Shown here: in pieces, positions 36,793 to 46,161 of the stretch | Numbering within the stretch: position 1 is the stretch's first letter | How the letters are laid out: each line of letters starts with the position of its first letter | Source of the DNA: Tabrizicola piscis | GTDB taxonomy: Bacteria > Pseudomonadota > Alphaproteobacteria > Rhodobacterales > Rhodobacteraceae | Length of the DNA stretch: 64,000 nt | Direction of reading: 5' to 3' | NCBI RefSeq assembly: GCF_003940805.1 | Contig: NZ_CP034328.1 | Coordinates: forward strand, 1,222,001 to 1,286,000 | The notes under the pieces: generated by a model | Seen by the model: only the letters and a program-made list of their open reading frames with translations | Told to the model about the DNA's origin: nothing | Databases searched by the model: none | Made by a program: the position numbers and the translations under genes

Positions 36793-37449
36793 TCAGGCCG
36801 TCACGCCGGTGCCGATCGGGCAGGTCACGCCCGTGCCGCCGATGCCGCAATAGCCGTTCGGGTTCTTCGCGAGGTACTGCTGGTGGTAATCCTCGGCAAA
36901 GAAGAACTCGGGCGCGGGCAGGATTTCGGTCGTGATCGCGCCACGCCCGGCATTGGTCAGCGCGTCCTGATAGACCGCCTTCGTGGCCTTGGCGGCGGCC
37001 TCCTGTTCGGCGGTATAGGCATAGATGCCGGACCGGTAGGTGGACCCGATGTCATTGCCCTGCCGCATACCTTGGGTCGGATCATGGCCTTCCCAGAACA
37101 GCTTCAGCAGCTGGTCATAGCTGACCTGTGCCGGATCGAAGATCACCCGCACAACCTCGTTATGCCCGGTCAGCTGAGTGCAGGTTTCCTTGTAGGTCGG
37201 GTTCGGCGTGTAACCGCCCGCATAGCCGACCATGGTCAGCCAGACGCCCGGCACTTGCCAGAACTTGCGTTCGACCCCCCAGAAGCAGCCCATGCCGAAC
37301 ATCGCCTCGGCCATCCCTTCGGGCACCGGGGATTTCAGCGGGATACCGGTCAGAAAATGCGTGTCAGCAGTCGGTAGCGGATCGGGTCGACCGGGCAAGG
37401 CCTTGTCGGGCGCGACCATTTCCATCTTGGAGCGGCTAGCGAAGAACAT
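36793..37449 (-). CDS. msrA: Peptide methionine sulfoxide reductase MsrA
   Basis: The protein has 218 residues. The catalytic motif is [19 protein letters not shown] with the nucleophilic cysteine near residue 54. Two further cysteines in [16 protein letters not shown] at the C-terminus act as resolving residues in this class. The first 45 residues resemble the N-terminal extension of proteobacterial MsrA. It reduces methionine-S-sulfoxide in proteins. Probably co-transcribed with prmA. Confidence 0.97.
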   Translation of the reverse strand: MFFASRSKMEMVAPDKALPGRPDPLPTADTHFLTGIPLKSPVPEGMAEAMFGMGCFWGVERKFWQVPGVWLTMVGYAGGYTPNPTYKETCTQLTGHNEVVRVIFDPAQVSYDQLLKLFWEGHDPTQGMRQGNDIGSTYRSGIYAYTAEQEAAAKATKAVYQDALTNAGRGAITTEILPAPEFFFAEDYHQQYLAKNPNGYCGIGGTGVTCPIGTGVTA

Positions 37450-37542
37450 GGGGACCTCCGTTTCTGAGGCTGGATATAGGTGCCGCGCCGGAAAAACCCA
37501 ACGGGCGTTTCAGTCGCATCACCGTGGCTTTACTCTGCCGCC

Positions 37543-38781
37543 CTATTCAGCCGGTTGCGGCAGGCCTCGCGAAAACACCGTCTCGTTCCCCGGTTCGGGG
37601 TGGCGCGGGATCAGGCAGATCAGGCCAAAGGCAAACAGCGCCATGCCTGCGCCAAGGACAAACACATAGTCCGGCGAGGAGGCCCACAGGTAGCCAAGCG
37701 CCGCTGGCAGGAACACTGCCGCGATGTGATTGATGGTGAAGGCCACGGCGGCGGTGGGGGCAATGTCCCGCGGATCGGCGATCTTCTGGAAATAGGTCTT
37801 CAGGCTGAACGAAAGCGCAAAGAACAACTGGTCCAGAATGAACAGCCCCGAGGCGATCACCAGCCCCCAGCCAAACCAGTAAAGCCCGCCATAGGCCAGA
37901 AACACCAGCGTCAGGCCGATGTACTCGAACCCCATCACGTTCCGCTCGCCATATTTGCCCAGCGCGCGGCCCATTGCGGGGGCCACGGCCATGTTGATCA
38001 GGTAATTCAGCATCAAAAGCAGCGTCATCTCGCTGACCTTCATGCCGAACCGTTCGACCATCATGAAACCGGCGAAGACCACGAAAATCTGCCGCCGCGC
38101 CCCGGCCATGAACTGCAGCGCGTAGTAAAGCCAGTACCGGCTGCGCAGCACCATATGCTTGTGCTGCGGATGCGGGTTTTCGAACTGCGGATAGGCGATG
38201 GCGGCAAAGAGGGTGATCGCAATCGTCAGCCCGCCCGAGGCGAGATAGACCGTGTTGTAATCCAGCCCCAGACTGTCCCACAGCGCCACGATCGCGGCAT
38301 AGGCCGCCAGCGATGCCCCCGCCCCGACGGCAACGATCCGGCCCAGCACGACGGGCGCGCGGGCCTTGTCGATCCATTGCAGTTGCAGCGACTGGTTGAC
38401 CGTCTCGAAGTAGTGAAACCCGATGGAGGACAGCAGCGTCATCACCAGAAGGCCGGTGAAGGACGGGAACCACGCCGTCAGGCCGGTGGCCGCACCCAAC
38501 AGCGCCAGAGCCACCAGCGCCAGTACCTGTTCGCGCATCACCAGAAGGATCAGGATCACCCCGATGGCCAGAAAGCCGGGAATCTCCCGCACGGTATGCA
38601 GCCAGCCGATTTCCTTGCCGGTAAAGGCGGCCACCTCGATGACGAAGTTGTTCAACAGGGCCGACCATGTCGCAAAGCTCAGCGGCATGGCCGCCGCCAT
38701 CAGATAGAGCAGCGCCTCGGGCCGCCGCCAAACGGGCAGTTCTGCGGCGCGCGACAGGGGGAATGGATCGGCCATGCGCAT
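37543..38781 (-). CDS. MFS transporter
   Basis: A major facilitator protein of about 412 residues with twelve predicted helices. Examples are LYLMAAAMPLSFATWSALLN, GFLAIGVILILLVMREQVLA and AVAFTINHIAAVFLPAALGY. Charged loops such as ARAPVVLGRIVAVGAGAS and GARRQIFVVFAGFMMVERFG occur where the family has its conserved A-motif regions. Substrate unknown. Two close ATGs (38781 and 38775) are possible; the Shine-Dalgarno sequence is weak. It is downstream of priA on the same strand with an 80-bp gap. Confidence 0.82.
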   Translation of the reverse strand: MRMADPFPLSRAAELPVWRRPEALLYLMAAAMPLSFATWSALLNNFVIEVAAFTGKEIGWLHTVREIPGFLAIGVILILLVMREQVLALVALALLGAATGLTAWFPSFTGLLVMTLLSSIGFHYFETVNQSLQLQWIDKARAPVVLGRIVAVGAGASLAAYAAIVALWDSLGLDYNTVYLASGGLTIAITLFAAIAYPQFENPHPQHKHMVLRSRYWLYYALQFMAGARRQIFVVFAGFMMVERFGMKVSEMTLLLMLNYLINMAVAPAMGRALGKYGERNVMGFEYIGLTLVFLAYGGLYWFGWGLVIASGLFILDQLFFALSFSLKTYFQKIADPRDIAPTAAVAFTINHIAAVFLPAALGYLWASSPDYVFVLGAGMALFAFGLICLIPRHPEPGNETVFSRGLPQPAE

Positions 38782-38861
38782 GGGCTTACCCGGCAACGCG
38801 ACCAAGGCAAAGCGAAAGCTTGTGCCAGACACAATCCTTGCGGCGTCAGGAGGCTGGTCCG

Positions 38862-41054
38862 TCAGAGAAAGCTTTGCGGATCGATGTCCACCGCCAGCCG
38901 CAGGTTTGTGGGCGGTTTCAGTTGCGCCAGCCACTCGGCCAAGGCGGCCTGCAGGGGGGCAGACTTCTCGGCCTTGACCAGAAGCCGTACCCGATGCCGG
39001 CCGCGCACCCGGGCGATGGGGGCAGGTGCCGGCCCATAGACCTGCGCGCCGATCCGGCGCAGGGGCCCGTCACGGCGGGCGAGTTCACCGGCGAAGTCGA
39101 AGACCTGGGCCACATCGGGCGAGGACAGGATGATCCCCGCCATGCGCCCATAGGGCGGGACACCGGCCAGACGGCGTTCGGCGGCCTCGGCGGCCCAGAA
39201 CGCCTCCTCGTCCCCGCCAAGGATCGCGCGGATCACCGGGTGGTCGGGCTGGTGTGTCTGCAGCCAGGCCTGCCCCTTGCGGTCAGCCGTCCGCCCCGCC
39301 CGGCCCGAAACCTGCCGCATCAGTTGAAACGTGCGTTCCGCCGCCCGCAGGTCTGACCCTTGCAGGCCAAGATCGGCGTCGATCACGCCGACCAGCGTCA
39401 ACAGCGGAAAGTTGTGCCCCTTGGCCACGATCTGCGTGCCGATGATGATGTCCGCCCCGCCCGCGGCGATGGTGCCTATCGCCTCTTTCAGCGCGCGGGC
39501 CGATCCGAACAGGTCTGACGACAGCACCGACAGCCGCGCCTCGGGGAACCGCGCCGTCACCTCCTCGGCCAGACGCTCAACCCCCGGGCCGACGGCGGCC
39601 ATCCGGCCCTCTACCCCGCAGGCCGGGCAGGCCAGCGGCACGGGCTTGGTCGCCCCGCACTGGTGGCAGACCAGCCGCTTCTGGAACCGGTGTTCGACCA
39701 TCCGCGCATCGCAGTCATCGCAGCCGACCTGATGCCCGCAGGCCCGGCACAGGGTCACCGGCGCATAGCCGCGGCGGTTGAGGAACAAGAGCGCCTGCTC
39801 CCCCCGCCCGATCACCGTGCGCACCCCGGCGGCAAGCGTTTCCGATATCCAGCGATCCCCCGGCAGCCGTTCGGCCCGCATGTCGATGGCCCGCATTTCG
39901 GGCAGGTCAGCCGCCCCGAACCGCGACCCAAGGTCCAGGCGCTGATACTTGCCCGCCTCGACATTGGCCCAGCTTTCAAGGCTCGGCGTGGCCGAGGCGA
40001 GAACGACCGCACAGCCCGCAATCGCCGCCCGCAAGACCGCCATGTCGCGGGCGTGGTAAAGAACACCATCCTCCTGCTTGTAGGAGGTGTCATGTTCCTC
40101 ATCCACCACGATCAGGCCAAGGTCTTGAAAGGGCAGGAAAAGCGCTGAGCGCGCGCCGACAACCAGCCCCGCATCGCCCGTGCCGACCATGCGCCACAGG
40201 CGGCGGCGTTCGGTCATGGTGACACCCGAATGCCATTCGGCGGGCCGCGCGCCAAAACGGGCTTCGACGCGGGTCAGAAACTCGGACGTAAGCGCGATTT
40301 CCGGCAACAGCACCAACGCTTGCCGCCCCGTGCGCAAAGTTTCGGCGACCGCCTCAAGATAGACCTCGGTCTTGCCAGACCCGGTGACGCCCTTCAAAAG
40401 CGTGGCCGAATACCCGCCCAGCGCCACGGCGGCGACCAGCGCATCGCCCGCGGCCACCTGATCGCCCTCAAGCCTTACGGCGCCGCCCGGCTTCAGGGGC
40501 GGATAGGGTTGATCGCGCGGGGCTTCCTCTTCCGAGATCACCCCCAGCTTGACCAGCCCCTTGACGACCGACGCGCCACAGCCCGCCGCCTCGGCCAGTT
40601 CGGCCAGCGTCACGGGGGCCGCGCCGAAATCCCGCAACGCCTCGACCACCCGGTGCCGCGCATCGGTCAGGCTGTTGGGCACCGCCCCCGTCAGCCGGAA
40701 CACCTTGCGCATCGACGGTGGGTCGCCCAAGCCCGGGGCGCGGGTCGCCAGCCGCAGCATGGCGGGCAAGGGGGTCAGCGTGTAATCCGCCGCCCGTGCC
40801 AGAAAGCTGCGCAGTTCCGCCCGCATCGGCCGCGCGTCCAGCACCCGGTTCACCGGCCTGATCTTGGCTGGATCGAACTTCCCCTCGCCCGGGCCCCAGA
40901 CCACGCCCAGCACCCGGCGTGGCCCCAGCGGCACCTCGACGAAATCACCGTCCCCACACCCGCCTTCGGGCGCGCGGTAGTCCAGCACCCGGCCCAAAGG
41001 CTCGGTCGTAAGGACCCCCACCAGATCGCCCGCCTGATAGACCCGGTCCGCCAA
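38862..41054 (-). CDS. priA: Primosomal replication protein N' (PriA helicase)
   Basis: The protein has about 730 residues. The N-terminal DNA-binding domain begins near [20 protein letters not shown]. Walker A is [17 protein letters not shown], the DEAH-type box is [20 protein letters not shown], and the zinc site has paired cysteines ([25 protein letters not shown]). It reloads the replisome at stalled forks. No ATG lies before the conserved start; I take the TTG at 41054 behind AAAGGTGG. Open frame continues upstream without homology. Confidence 0.93.
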   Translation of the reverse strand: MADRVYQAGDLVGVLTTEPLGRVLDYRAPEGGCGDGDFVEVPLGPRRVLGVVWGPGEGKFDPAKIRPVNRVLDARPMRAELRSFLARAADYTLTPLPAMLRLATRAPGLGDPPSMRKVFRLTGAVPNSLTDARHRVVEALRDFGAAPVTLAELAEAAGCGASVVKGLVKLGVISEEEAPRDQPYPPLKPGGAVRLEGDQVAAGDALVAAVALGGYSATLLKGVTGSGKTEVYLEAVAETLRTGRQALVLLPEIALTSEFLTRVEARFGARPAEWHSGVTMTERRRLWRMVGTGDAGLVVGARSALFLPFQDLGLIVVDEEHDTSYKQEDGVLYHARDMAVLRAAIAGCAVVLASATPSLESWANVEAGKYQRLDLGSRFGAADLPEMRAIDMRAERLPGDRWISETLAAGVRTVIGRGEQALLFLNRRGYAPVTLCRACGHQVGCDDCDARMVEHRFQKRLVCHQCGATKPVPLACPACGVEGRMAAVGPGVERLAEEVTARFPEARLSVLSSDLFGSARALKEAIGTIAAGGADIIIGTQIVAKGHNFPLLTLVGVIDADLGLQGSDLRAAERTFQLMRQVSGRAGRTADRKGQAWLQTHQPDHPVIRAILGGDEEAFWAAEAAERRLAGVPPYGRMAGIILSSPDVAQVFDFAGELARRDGPLRRIGAQVYGPAPAPIARVRGRHRVRLLVKAEKSAPLQAALAEWLAQLKPPTNLRLAVDIDPQSFL

Positions 41055-41153
41055 CCCGCCACCTTTCCCTGCCAAGCCGTTTGGGGTAAACCCGGCTCCG
41101 AGAGCATACAACCCCTGAGTTGCGGCCCCCGCAACCGTGCTGGAGGAAACCCC

Positions 41154-41807
41154 ATGAAATTCTTCATCGACACCGCCGACGTGGACGCGATCCGCGAGCT
41201 GCATGACCTTGGCATGGTCGATGGTGTCACCACCAACCCGTCCCTGATCCTGAAATCCGGGCGGGACATCATCGAGGTGACCAAGGAAATCTGCTCCATC
41301 GTCTCTGGCCCGGTTTCGGCCGAAGTCGTGGCGCTGACCGCAGACGAGATGATTGCCGAGGGGCGGAAACTCGCCGCCATCGCGCCGAACATCGCCGTCA
41401 AGGTGCCGCTGACCTGGGACGGCCTGAAAACCTGCAAGGTGCTGAGCGGTGAAGGCTTCATGGTCAACGTCACCCTGTGCTTTTCCGCCAATCAGGCGCT
41501 GCTGGCGGCCAAGGCGGGGGCGACCTTCATCTCGCCCTTCATCGGGCGTCTGGATGACATCAACCTTGATGGCCTTGACCTGATCGGCGACATCCGCACG
41601 ATCTATGACAATTACGACTTCAAGACCCAGATCCTTGCCGCGTCGATCCGCACCGCCAACCACGTCAAGGACTGCGCCCTGATCGGGGCCGATGTGGTCA
41701 CCGCCCCCCCGGCCGTCATCAAGGGGCTGGCGTCCCATGTCCTGACCGACAAGGGGCTGGAGCAGTTCATGAAGGATTGGGCCAAGACCGGCCAAAAGAT
41801 CCTCTGA
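41154..41807 (+). CDS. tal: Transaldolase of the small (TalC/FSA-like) class
   Basis: The protein has 217 residues. The start [35 protein letters not shown], the Schiff-base lysine in [16 protein letters not shown] and [11 protein letters not shown] are family motifs. It transfers a dihydroxyacetone unit in the pentose phosphate pathway; some members act as fructose-6-phosphate aldolases. The ATG follows a GGAGG. Divergent from priA with a 99-bp gap. Confidence 0.95.
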   Translation: MKFFIDTADVDAIRELHDLGMVDGVTTNPSLILKSGRDIIEVTKEICSIVSGPVSAEVVALTADEMIAEGRKLAAIAPNIAVKVPLTWDGLKTCKVLSGEGFMVNVTLCFSANQALLAAKAGATFISPFIGRLDDINLDGLDLIGDIRTIYDNYDFKTQILAASIRTANHVKDCALIGADVVTAPPAVIKGLASHVLTDKGLEQFMKDWAKTGQKIL

Positions 41808-41830
41808 TCCGGCAAAGAAGAACGCCGCCG

Positions 41831-41864
41831 CCTGTTCTCCTCCTCGCCCCGGTGGGAGGACAGG
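41831..41864. repeat. Imperfect hairpin downstream of the transaldolase gene
   Basis: CCTGTTCTCCTCC and GGGAGGACAGG are largely complementary, 24 bases after the transaldolase stop. It may be a terminator without a clear U-tract. The rest of the 226-bp gap up to the DUF484 gene shows nothing else I can name. Confidence 0.4.
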
Positions 41865-42033
41865 CCGGTTCTAGTACCAGTTTCCCCCCACCCTACCAGC
41901 GCTAGGGCCTTTCCCGCGGCTGTGGCAACTCTGCACTGGTTCGTCGGCTCTGTGGCACAAAACTGTCGCCAACTGCATGAGCTTCGGCCTATAGTCACCG
42001 GAATTCATACCTGAATCCGGTTGACGAATACCC

Positions 42034-42732
42034 ATGATCGAACCAGACCTGCGGACCATCATCCTCGCTCAGCCCGAACGTTTGCTGGAAGACCGTGACG
42101 TGATGAGCGCGCTTGTCGGCGCGAATGAACGTGCCATGGGCGAAAACATCGTCGACTTGCGCGGCATTGCCATGCAGCGGCTTGAAACCCGTCTGGACCG
42201 GCTGGAAGACACCCACCGGTCGGTCATCGCCGCCGCCTATGAAAACCTGGCCGGCACCAATCAGGTCCACCGGGCGATTTTGCAACTGCTTGATCCGCCG
42301 ACCTTCGAAGGCTTCATGCAGGCCCTTTCGACCGAGGTCGCCCAGACCCTGCGGGTGGATATCGTCAGGCTGGTTCTGGAAACCGTGCAAGAAGACGGGC
42401 TGACCGATCCCGCCCTGCGCCGGCTTGGCGATGTGCTGCATGTCGCCCCCCGCGCCTTTGTCGGCAGCTATCTGACCAACGGTCGCAACGGCCCGGCCCG
42501 CCCTGTCGTGCTGCGCCAGACAACCACGCTGGCCGCAACCGTCTATGGCGACCGCGCCGACGACATCCGGTCCGAGGCGCTGATGAAGCTGGACTTTGGC
42601 AAAGGCCGCCTGCCCGCCATGCTGGTCTTCGGGTCGGAAGACCCCCACCAATTCAAGCCGATCCACGGAACCGACCTTCTCGCCTTCTTCGCCGGGGTGT
42701 TCGAGCGCAAGATGCGCCATTGGCTTGGATGA
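42034..42732 (+). CDS. DUF484 family protein
   Basis: The protein has 232 residues. An N-terminal coiled coil (ENIVDLRGIAMQRLETRLDR) is followed by a GAF-like domain (AQTLRVDIVRLVLETVQEDG, SEALMKLDFGKGRLPAMLVF). DUF484 genes are found next to xerC in many proteobacteria, as here, where its stop overlaps the xerC start (ATGA). Function is unknown. The ATG at 42034 begins the typical N-terminus (IIEPDL-like followed by ILAQPERLLED). Confidence 0.9.
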   Translation: MIEPDLRTIILAQPERLLEDRDVMSALVGANERAMGENIVDLRGIAMQRLETRLDRLEDTHRSVIAAAYENLAGTNQVHRAILQLLDPPTFEGFMQALSTEVAQTLRVDIVRLVLETVQEDGLTDPALRRLGDVLHVAPRAFVGSYLTNGRNGPARPVVLRQTTTLAATVYGDRADDIRSEALMKLDFGKGRLPAMLVFGSEDPHQFKPIHGTDLLAFFAGVFERKMRHWLG

Positions 42733-43697
42733 GCGGGACCATGATGACCAGCGCTGACCAAAGCGGTGCTGGACGAATGGCCTTTCTTGCCCCGGCCCTG
42801 CAATCCGCGCTGGCCGAATGGCTGGCCCATCTGCGCGCGCTGAACGGCGCTGCCCCTCGCACTGTGGATGCCTACTGCCGCGACGTCGCGCGCTATCTGC
42901 ACTTCCTTGCCCAGCATCACGGCGGGGCGGACGGGTTGGCCCGCGTCGCCGGCACCAGCCAGACCGACTTGCGCGCCTGGCTGGCGGATGAACGGGGGCG
43001 CGGACTGTCGCCCCGGTCGCTGGCCCGGGCGCTGTCGGCGGTGAAGGGCTTCACCGCCTGGGCCGCAGACCGGACCGGGGCAGATGCGACCACGGTCCTG
43101 TCCGCCCGCAGCCCCAAGTTCCGCCGCAAACTGCCCCGCCCCCTGTCCGAGGATGGCGCCGCCGCCGTTCTGGACACGATCGGCGACGATGCCCGCGAAG
43201 ACTGGATTGCTGCCCGCGACACCGCCATCGTGACCCTGCTTTACGGCCTTGGCCTGCGGATCTCCGAGGCGCTGTCGCTGACCGGCGCCAGCCACCCCTT
43301 GCCACAAGTCCTGCGCATCACCGGCAAGGGCGGCAAGACCCGGATCGTCCCCGCCCTGCCTGCCGCCGCGCAGGCCGTGGCCACCTATGTGGCCCTTTGC
43401 CCCTTCGACCTTACCCCCGACGCCCCGCTGTTTCGCGGCGCACGCGGCGGCCCGGTCAACCCACGCCTTATCCAATCGGCGATGGAACGTGCGCGCCTGC
43501 GCCTCGGCCTGCCCGCCACCGCCACGCCCCACGCCTTGCGCCACAGCTTTGCCACGCACCTGTTGTCGGCGGGCGGTGACCTTCGCGCCATACAGGAGTT
43601 GCTGGGCCATGCCTCGCTTTCCACCACCCAGGCCTACACCGCCGTCGATGCGGCGCGGCTGATGGAAGTCTACGAAAAAGCCCACCCTCGCGCCTGA
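42729..43697 (+). CDS. xerC: Tyrosine recombinase XerC
   Basis: A chromosome-dimer resolvase of about 322 residues. The N-terminal SAM-like domain (residues about 20-110) precedes the catalytic domain with Arg in YGLGLRISEALSLTG, Lys in TGKGGKTRIVP, the HALRHSFATHLLSAGG box, and His and Tyr in LLGHASLSTTQAYTAVD. The start is placed at the ATG that overlaps the DUF484 stop; a second ATG four codons on is possible. It is not a phage integrase given the DUF484 pairing. Confidence 0.93.
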   Translation: MSGTMMTSADQSGAGRMAFLAPALQSALAEWLAHLRALNGAAPRTVDAYCRDVARYLHFLAQHHGGADGLARVAGTSQTDLRAWLADERGRGLSPRSLARALSAVKGFTAWAADRTGADATTVLSARSPKFRRKLPRPLSEDGAAAVLDTIGDDAREDWIAARDTAIVTLLYGLGLRISEALSLTGASHPLPQVLRITGKGGKTRIVPALPAAAQAVATYVALCPFDLTPDAPLFRGARGGPVNPRLIQSAMERARLRLGLPATATPHALRHSFATHLLSAGGDLRAIQELLGHASLSTTQAYTAVDAARLMEVYEKAHPRA

Positions 43698-43750
43698 TTT
43701 GGCACGACCACCCTGTTGCACGCTGCCCCGGAATCCGCCATCAAGGCCAA

Positions 43751-44455
43751 ATGAGCCCTCGTATTCAAGCCCTTTCAGTACATCTTCTCACCGCCTCTGG
43801 CGCGGTTCTGGCCATGTTTGCCATGCTTGCCGCCGTGAACGGGGAATGGAGCCTGATGTTCCTCTGGCTGGTCTTTGCGCTGATCGTTGACGGGATCGAT
43901 GGCCCCTTGGCCCGCAAATATGACGTGCAGAAGAACTGGCCAACCTACGATGGCGTTCTGATGGACCTGATCGTCGATTACCTGACCTATGTCTTCATCC
44001 CCGCCTTCGCGCTGTTCAAATCCGGCCTCTTGACCGGTTGGACCGGCTGGCTTGCGATCATCGTCATCTGCTACGGGTCGGTCGTCTACTTCGCCGACAC
44101 GCGGATGAAGACCAAGGACAAGTCCTTTGCCGGATTTCCCGCCTGCTGGAACATGGTGGTCCTTGTCCTCTTCGCGACCCGCCCGGGCGAAATGGTGATC
44201 CTGCTGACCGTCATCCTCCTGACGGTCGCGATGTTCACCAACCTCAAGTTCATCCACCCAACGCGCACGCCGCGGTGGGCCAACCTGTCCCTCGCCATCT
44301 GCGTGTTTTGGATCCTCTTGGCCGGTTGGGCCGCATGGTGGGATTTCCAGGAAGGCGCAATTGCCAAGTGGCTGCTGGTGCTCACGTCACTCTATCTGGC
44401 GCTGGCCGGGATCGTGCAGCAGATCGTGCCCGAAGGCATCCGCCGGGTGCGCTGA
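43751..44455 (+). CDS. pcs: Phosphatidylcholine synthase
   Basis: A CDP-alcohol phosphatidyltransferase of 234 residues with about eight helices. The active-site pattern is DGIDGPLARKYDVQ, continuing to GVLMDLIVDYLTYVFIP, with the spaced aspartates of the family. Pcs condenses choline with CDP-diacylglycerol, a route found in bacteria living with eukaryotes and in many alphaproteobacteria. It lies 53 bases after xerC on the same strand. Confidence 0.93.
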   Translation: MSPRIQALSVHLLTASGAVLAMFAMLAAVNGEWSLMFLWLVFALIVDGIDGPLARKYDVQKNWPTYDGVLMDLIVDYLTYVFIPAFALFKSGLLTGWTGWLAIIVICYGSVVYFADTRMKTKDKSFAGFPACWNMVVLVLFATRPGEMVILLTVILLTVAMFTNLKFIHPTRTPRWANLSLAICVFWILLAGWAAWWDFQEGAIAKWLLVLTSLYLALAGIVQQIVPEGIRRVR

Positions 44456-44460
44456 CGGGC

Positions 44461-44537
44461 CTGCTCGTCGATGTCTTCGACACTCCTCGCGAGCGTCCCC
44501 TGGCGAGGAGGAGACGCAGTCGAACGATGAGCGCCCC
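44461..44537 (-). repeat. Dispersed hairpin repeat B, copy 2
   Basis: CTGCTCGTCGATGTCTTCGA with CACTCCTCGC matches the reverse complement of the start of the copy at 59199-59280 over about 33 bases with few mismatches. It fills the gap between the convergent pcs and DMT genes. Confidence 0.6.
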
Positions 44538-44539
44538 CC

Positions 44540-45376
44540 TCAAAGCCGCGTCAGCATCACCCCCGCGACGATGACAACCGACGCCACCGCCTTTTCCCCC
44601 GTCATCTTCTCGCCAAAGACCAGCCAGCCGATCAGCACCGCAAACAGGATCGAGGTTTCGCGCAGCGCCGCCACCACCGCAATCGGTGCCAACGTCATCG
44701 CCCAGATCGACACGGCATAGGCCCCATAGCTTGCCGCCGAGGCGACACTTCCCATCCGCCAGGCGTGCCAGTTGCGCGGGATCACATCCCAGCCGCGCAG
44801 GGCCAGCATCCCCAGCGTGAAGAACATCCCATCCGCAACAAAGACCCAAGCCACATAGGCGGCAGGCGCGCCAGACACCCGCGCGCCCATCCCGTCGATC
44901 AGCGTATAGGTCGCCGTCGCCAGCGCCGAGCCGAGGGCGAAGGGCAACAGCTTGCGATCCTCTCCACTGGTGAAGACGCCGCGTGCCATCAGCAGGATCC
45001 CCGCCGCGAGCACCGCAATCGCCAGATACTCCTGCCCGCTGACCGCATCCGCCAGAAAGAACGCCCCCACCAGTGCCACTACCATCGGCGCCGCCCCCCG
45101 GGCGATGGGGTAGACCCGGGACAGATCGCCCCGGTCATAGGCATAGGTCAGGAAGAACTTGTAGGCGAAATGCGTACAGCCTGCCGCGATCACCCACGGT
45201 ATCGCCGCGGGATCAATGGGGGCCGCGACGGCGATCACCGCCAGCCCGATCGGCATTTCGACAATCGACAGGATCACCATCCCGCCCACCTTCGAGGTCC
45301 CAAGCTTGATCAGCGCATTCCACAGCGCATGCAGAAAGGCCGCACCAAGGACAGCCAGAAAAACGCCAAGCGTCAA
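44540..45376 (-). CDS. DMT-family permease
   Basis: A transporter of 278 residues with about ten helices and two EamA-type halves (FLAVLGAAFLHALWNALIKL; LPFALGSALATATYTLIDGM). The second half ends SILFAVLIGWLVFGEKMTGE. Substrate unknown. It is convergent with pcs and is read away from the DUF3253 gene after a 102-bp gap. Confidence 0.85.
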   Translation of the reverse strand: MTLGVFLAVLGAAFLHALWNALIKLGTSKVGGMVILSIVEMPIGLAVIAVAAPIDPAAIPWVIAAGCTHFAYKFFLTYAYDRGDLSRVYPIARGAAPMVVALVGAFFLADAVSGQEYLAIAVLAAGILLMARGVFTSGEDRKLLPFALGSALATATYTLIDGMGARVSGAPAAYVAWVFVADGMFFTLGMLALRGWDVIPRNWHAWRMGSVASAASYGAYAVSIWAMTLAPIAVVAALRETSILFAVLIGWLVFGEKMTGEKAVASVVIVAGVMLTRL

Positions 45377-45478
45377 AGCGCACCCGTCATGAAACCGTTA
45401 CACAAAGGCGTAGGCCCCGGCGCGGGCGGGCACAAGCTGCGCTTTAAGTCCAGCACGGGGGTTTCGATAAGCTCAGGC

Positions 45479-45706
45479 CTACCGCAGCCGCAGCCGGATC
45501 GGCCCCTTCGCTGCCAGCGGGTCAACTTCGACGCCGCCTTGCGTTGCCATGATATCCGGCATTGCGGCCGCAACCGCACGCACCTCGGGCATCAGCGGTC
45601 GCCAATCCGCAGCCAGCGCTCGGGCCACGTCAGAAGGGCAGAACGACTTCCCCCGCCCCCGTTGCAGCGCCAGATCAAGGATCGCCACGCGCAAAGCCTC
45701 GCTCAC
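45479..45706 (-). CDS. DUF3253 protein
   Basis: The protein has 75 residues with a winged-helix-like pattern: LRVAILDLALQRGRGKSFCP, SDVARALAADWRPLMPEVRA, and a final PIRLRLR. This matches DUF3253 in layout. It has a GTG start overlapping the stop of the alkyltransferase gene (GTGA), so the two are translationally coupled. Function unknown; a nucleic-acid-binding role is possible from the fold. Confidence 0.82.
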   Translation of the reverse strand: MSEALRVAILDLALQRGRGKSFCPSDVARALAADWRPLMPEVRAVAAAMPDIMATQGGVEVDPLAAKGPIRLRLR

Positions 45707-46155
45707 AGCAGAAGCGCCCCCTCATGGCGCAGGAGCGCCGCCTTCGTCTCAACCCCGCCCGGCGCGGAAAAGCCCCCGAACCAGTCCGTCCCAGTCACAC
45801 GGTGGCAGGGGATCAGGATCGGCAGCGGGTTCGCCCCGCAGGCTTGCCCCACCGCCTGCGCAGGCGCGCCCACGGCCTTGGCGATCTGGCCATAGGTCCG
45901 CGTCTCGCCCTTCGGGATTTCAGCCATCGCGTGGCGCACAGCGGCATGCAGCCCCTCACCCCAGTTCAGGGGCAGGTCAAACCGCTGCAACCGCCCGTCG
46001 AAATACGCCGCCATCTGCCGCGACGCCTCCTCCAGCAGGGCTGAGGTTTCGCCGGGATCGGCCCACCAGTCCAGCCTGACCAACACGCCCGCCACCTCGA
46101 CCAGGGTCACCGGGCCGAAGGGCGTCAGCACGACCGCCCGGGCTGGCTGGGCCAC
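45703..46155 (-). CDS. ogt: Methylated-DNA--protein-cysteine methyltransferase
   Basis: A suicide DNA-repair protein of 150 residues that takes the methyl group from O6-methylguanine. The active site is LIPCHRVTGTDWFGGFSAPG with the acceptor cysteine, preceded by the helix-turn-helix IPKGETRTYGQIAKAVGAPA. It has a GTG start 6 bases after the ileS stop, so it is probably read with ileS. The gene symbol follows the class without an N-terminal Ada domain. Confidence 0.93.
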   Translation of the reverse strand: MAQPARAVVLTPFGPVTLVEVAGVLVRLDWWADPGETSALLEEASRQMAAYFDGRLQRFDLPLNWGEGLHAAVRHAMAEIPKGETRTYGQIAKAVGAPAQAVGQACGANPLPILIPCHRVTGTDWFGGFSAPGGVETKAALLRHEGALLL

Positions 46156-46161
46156 CCTGCC

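Noticed and set aside
41808..42033. Riboswitch or small RNA in the gap after the transaldolase gene
   Set aside because: Only one imperfect hairpin is seen and no known riboswitch core could be recognised.
42729..43697. Tyrosine recombinase considered as phage or island integrase
   Set aside because: The DUF484 partner with overlapping stop/start and the core-gene context identify it as chromosomal XerC; no attachment site or tRNA is adjacent.
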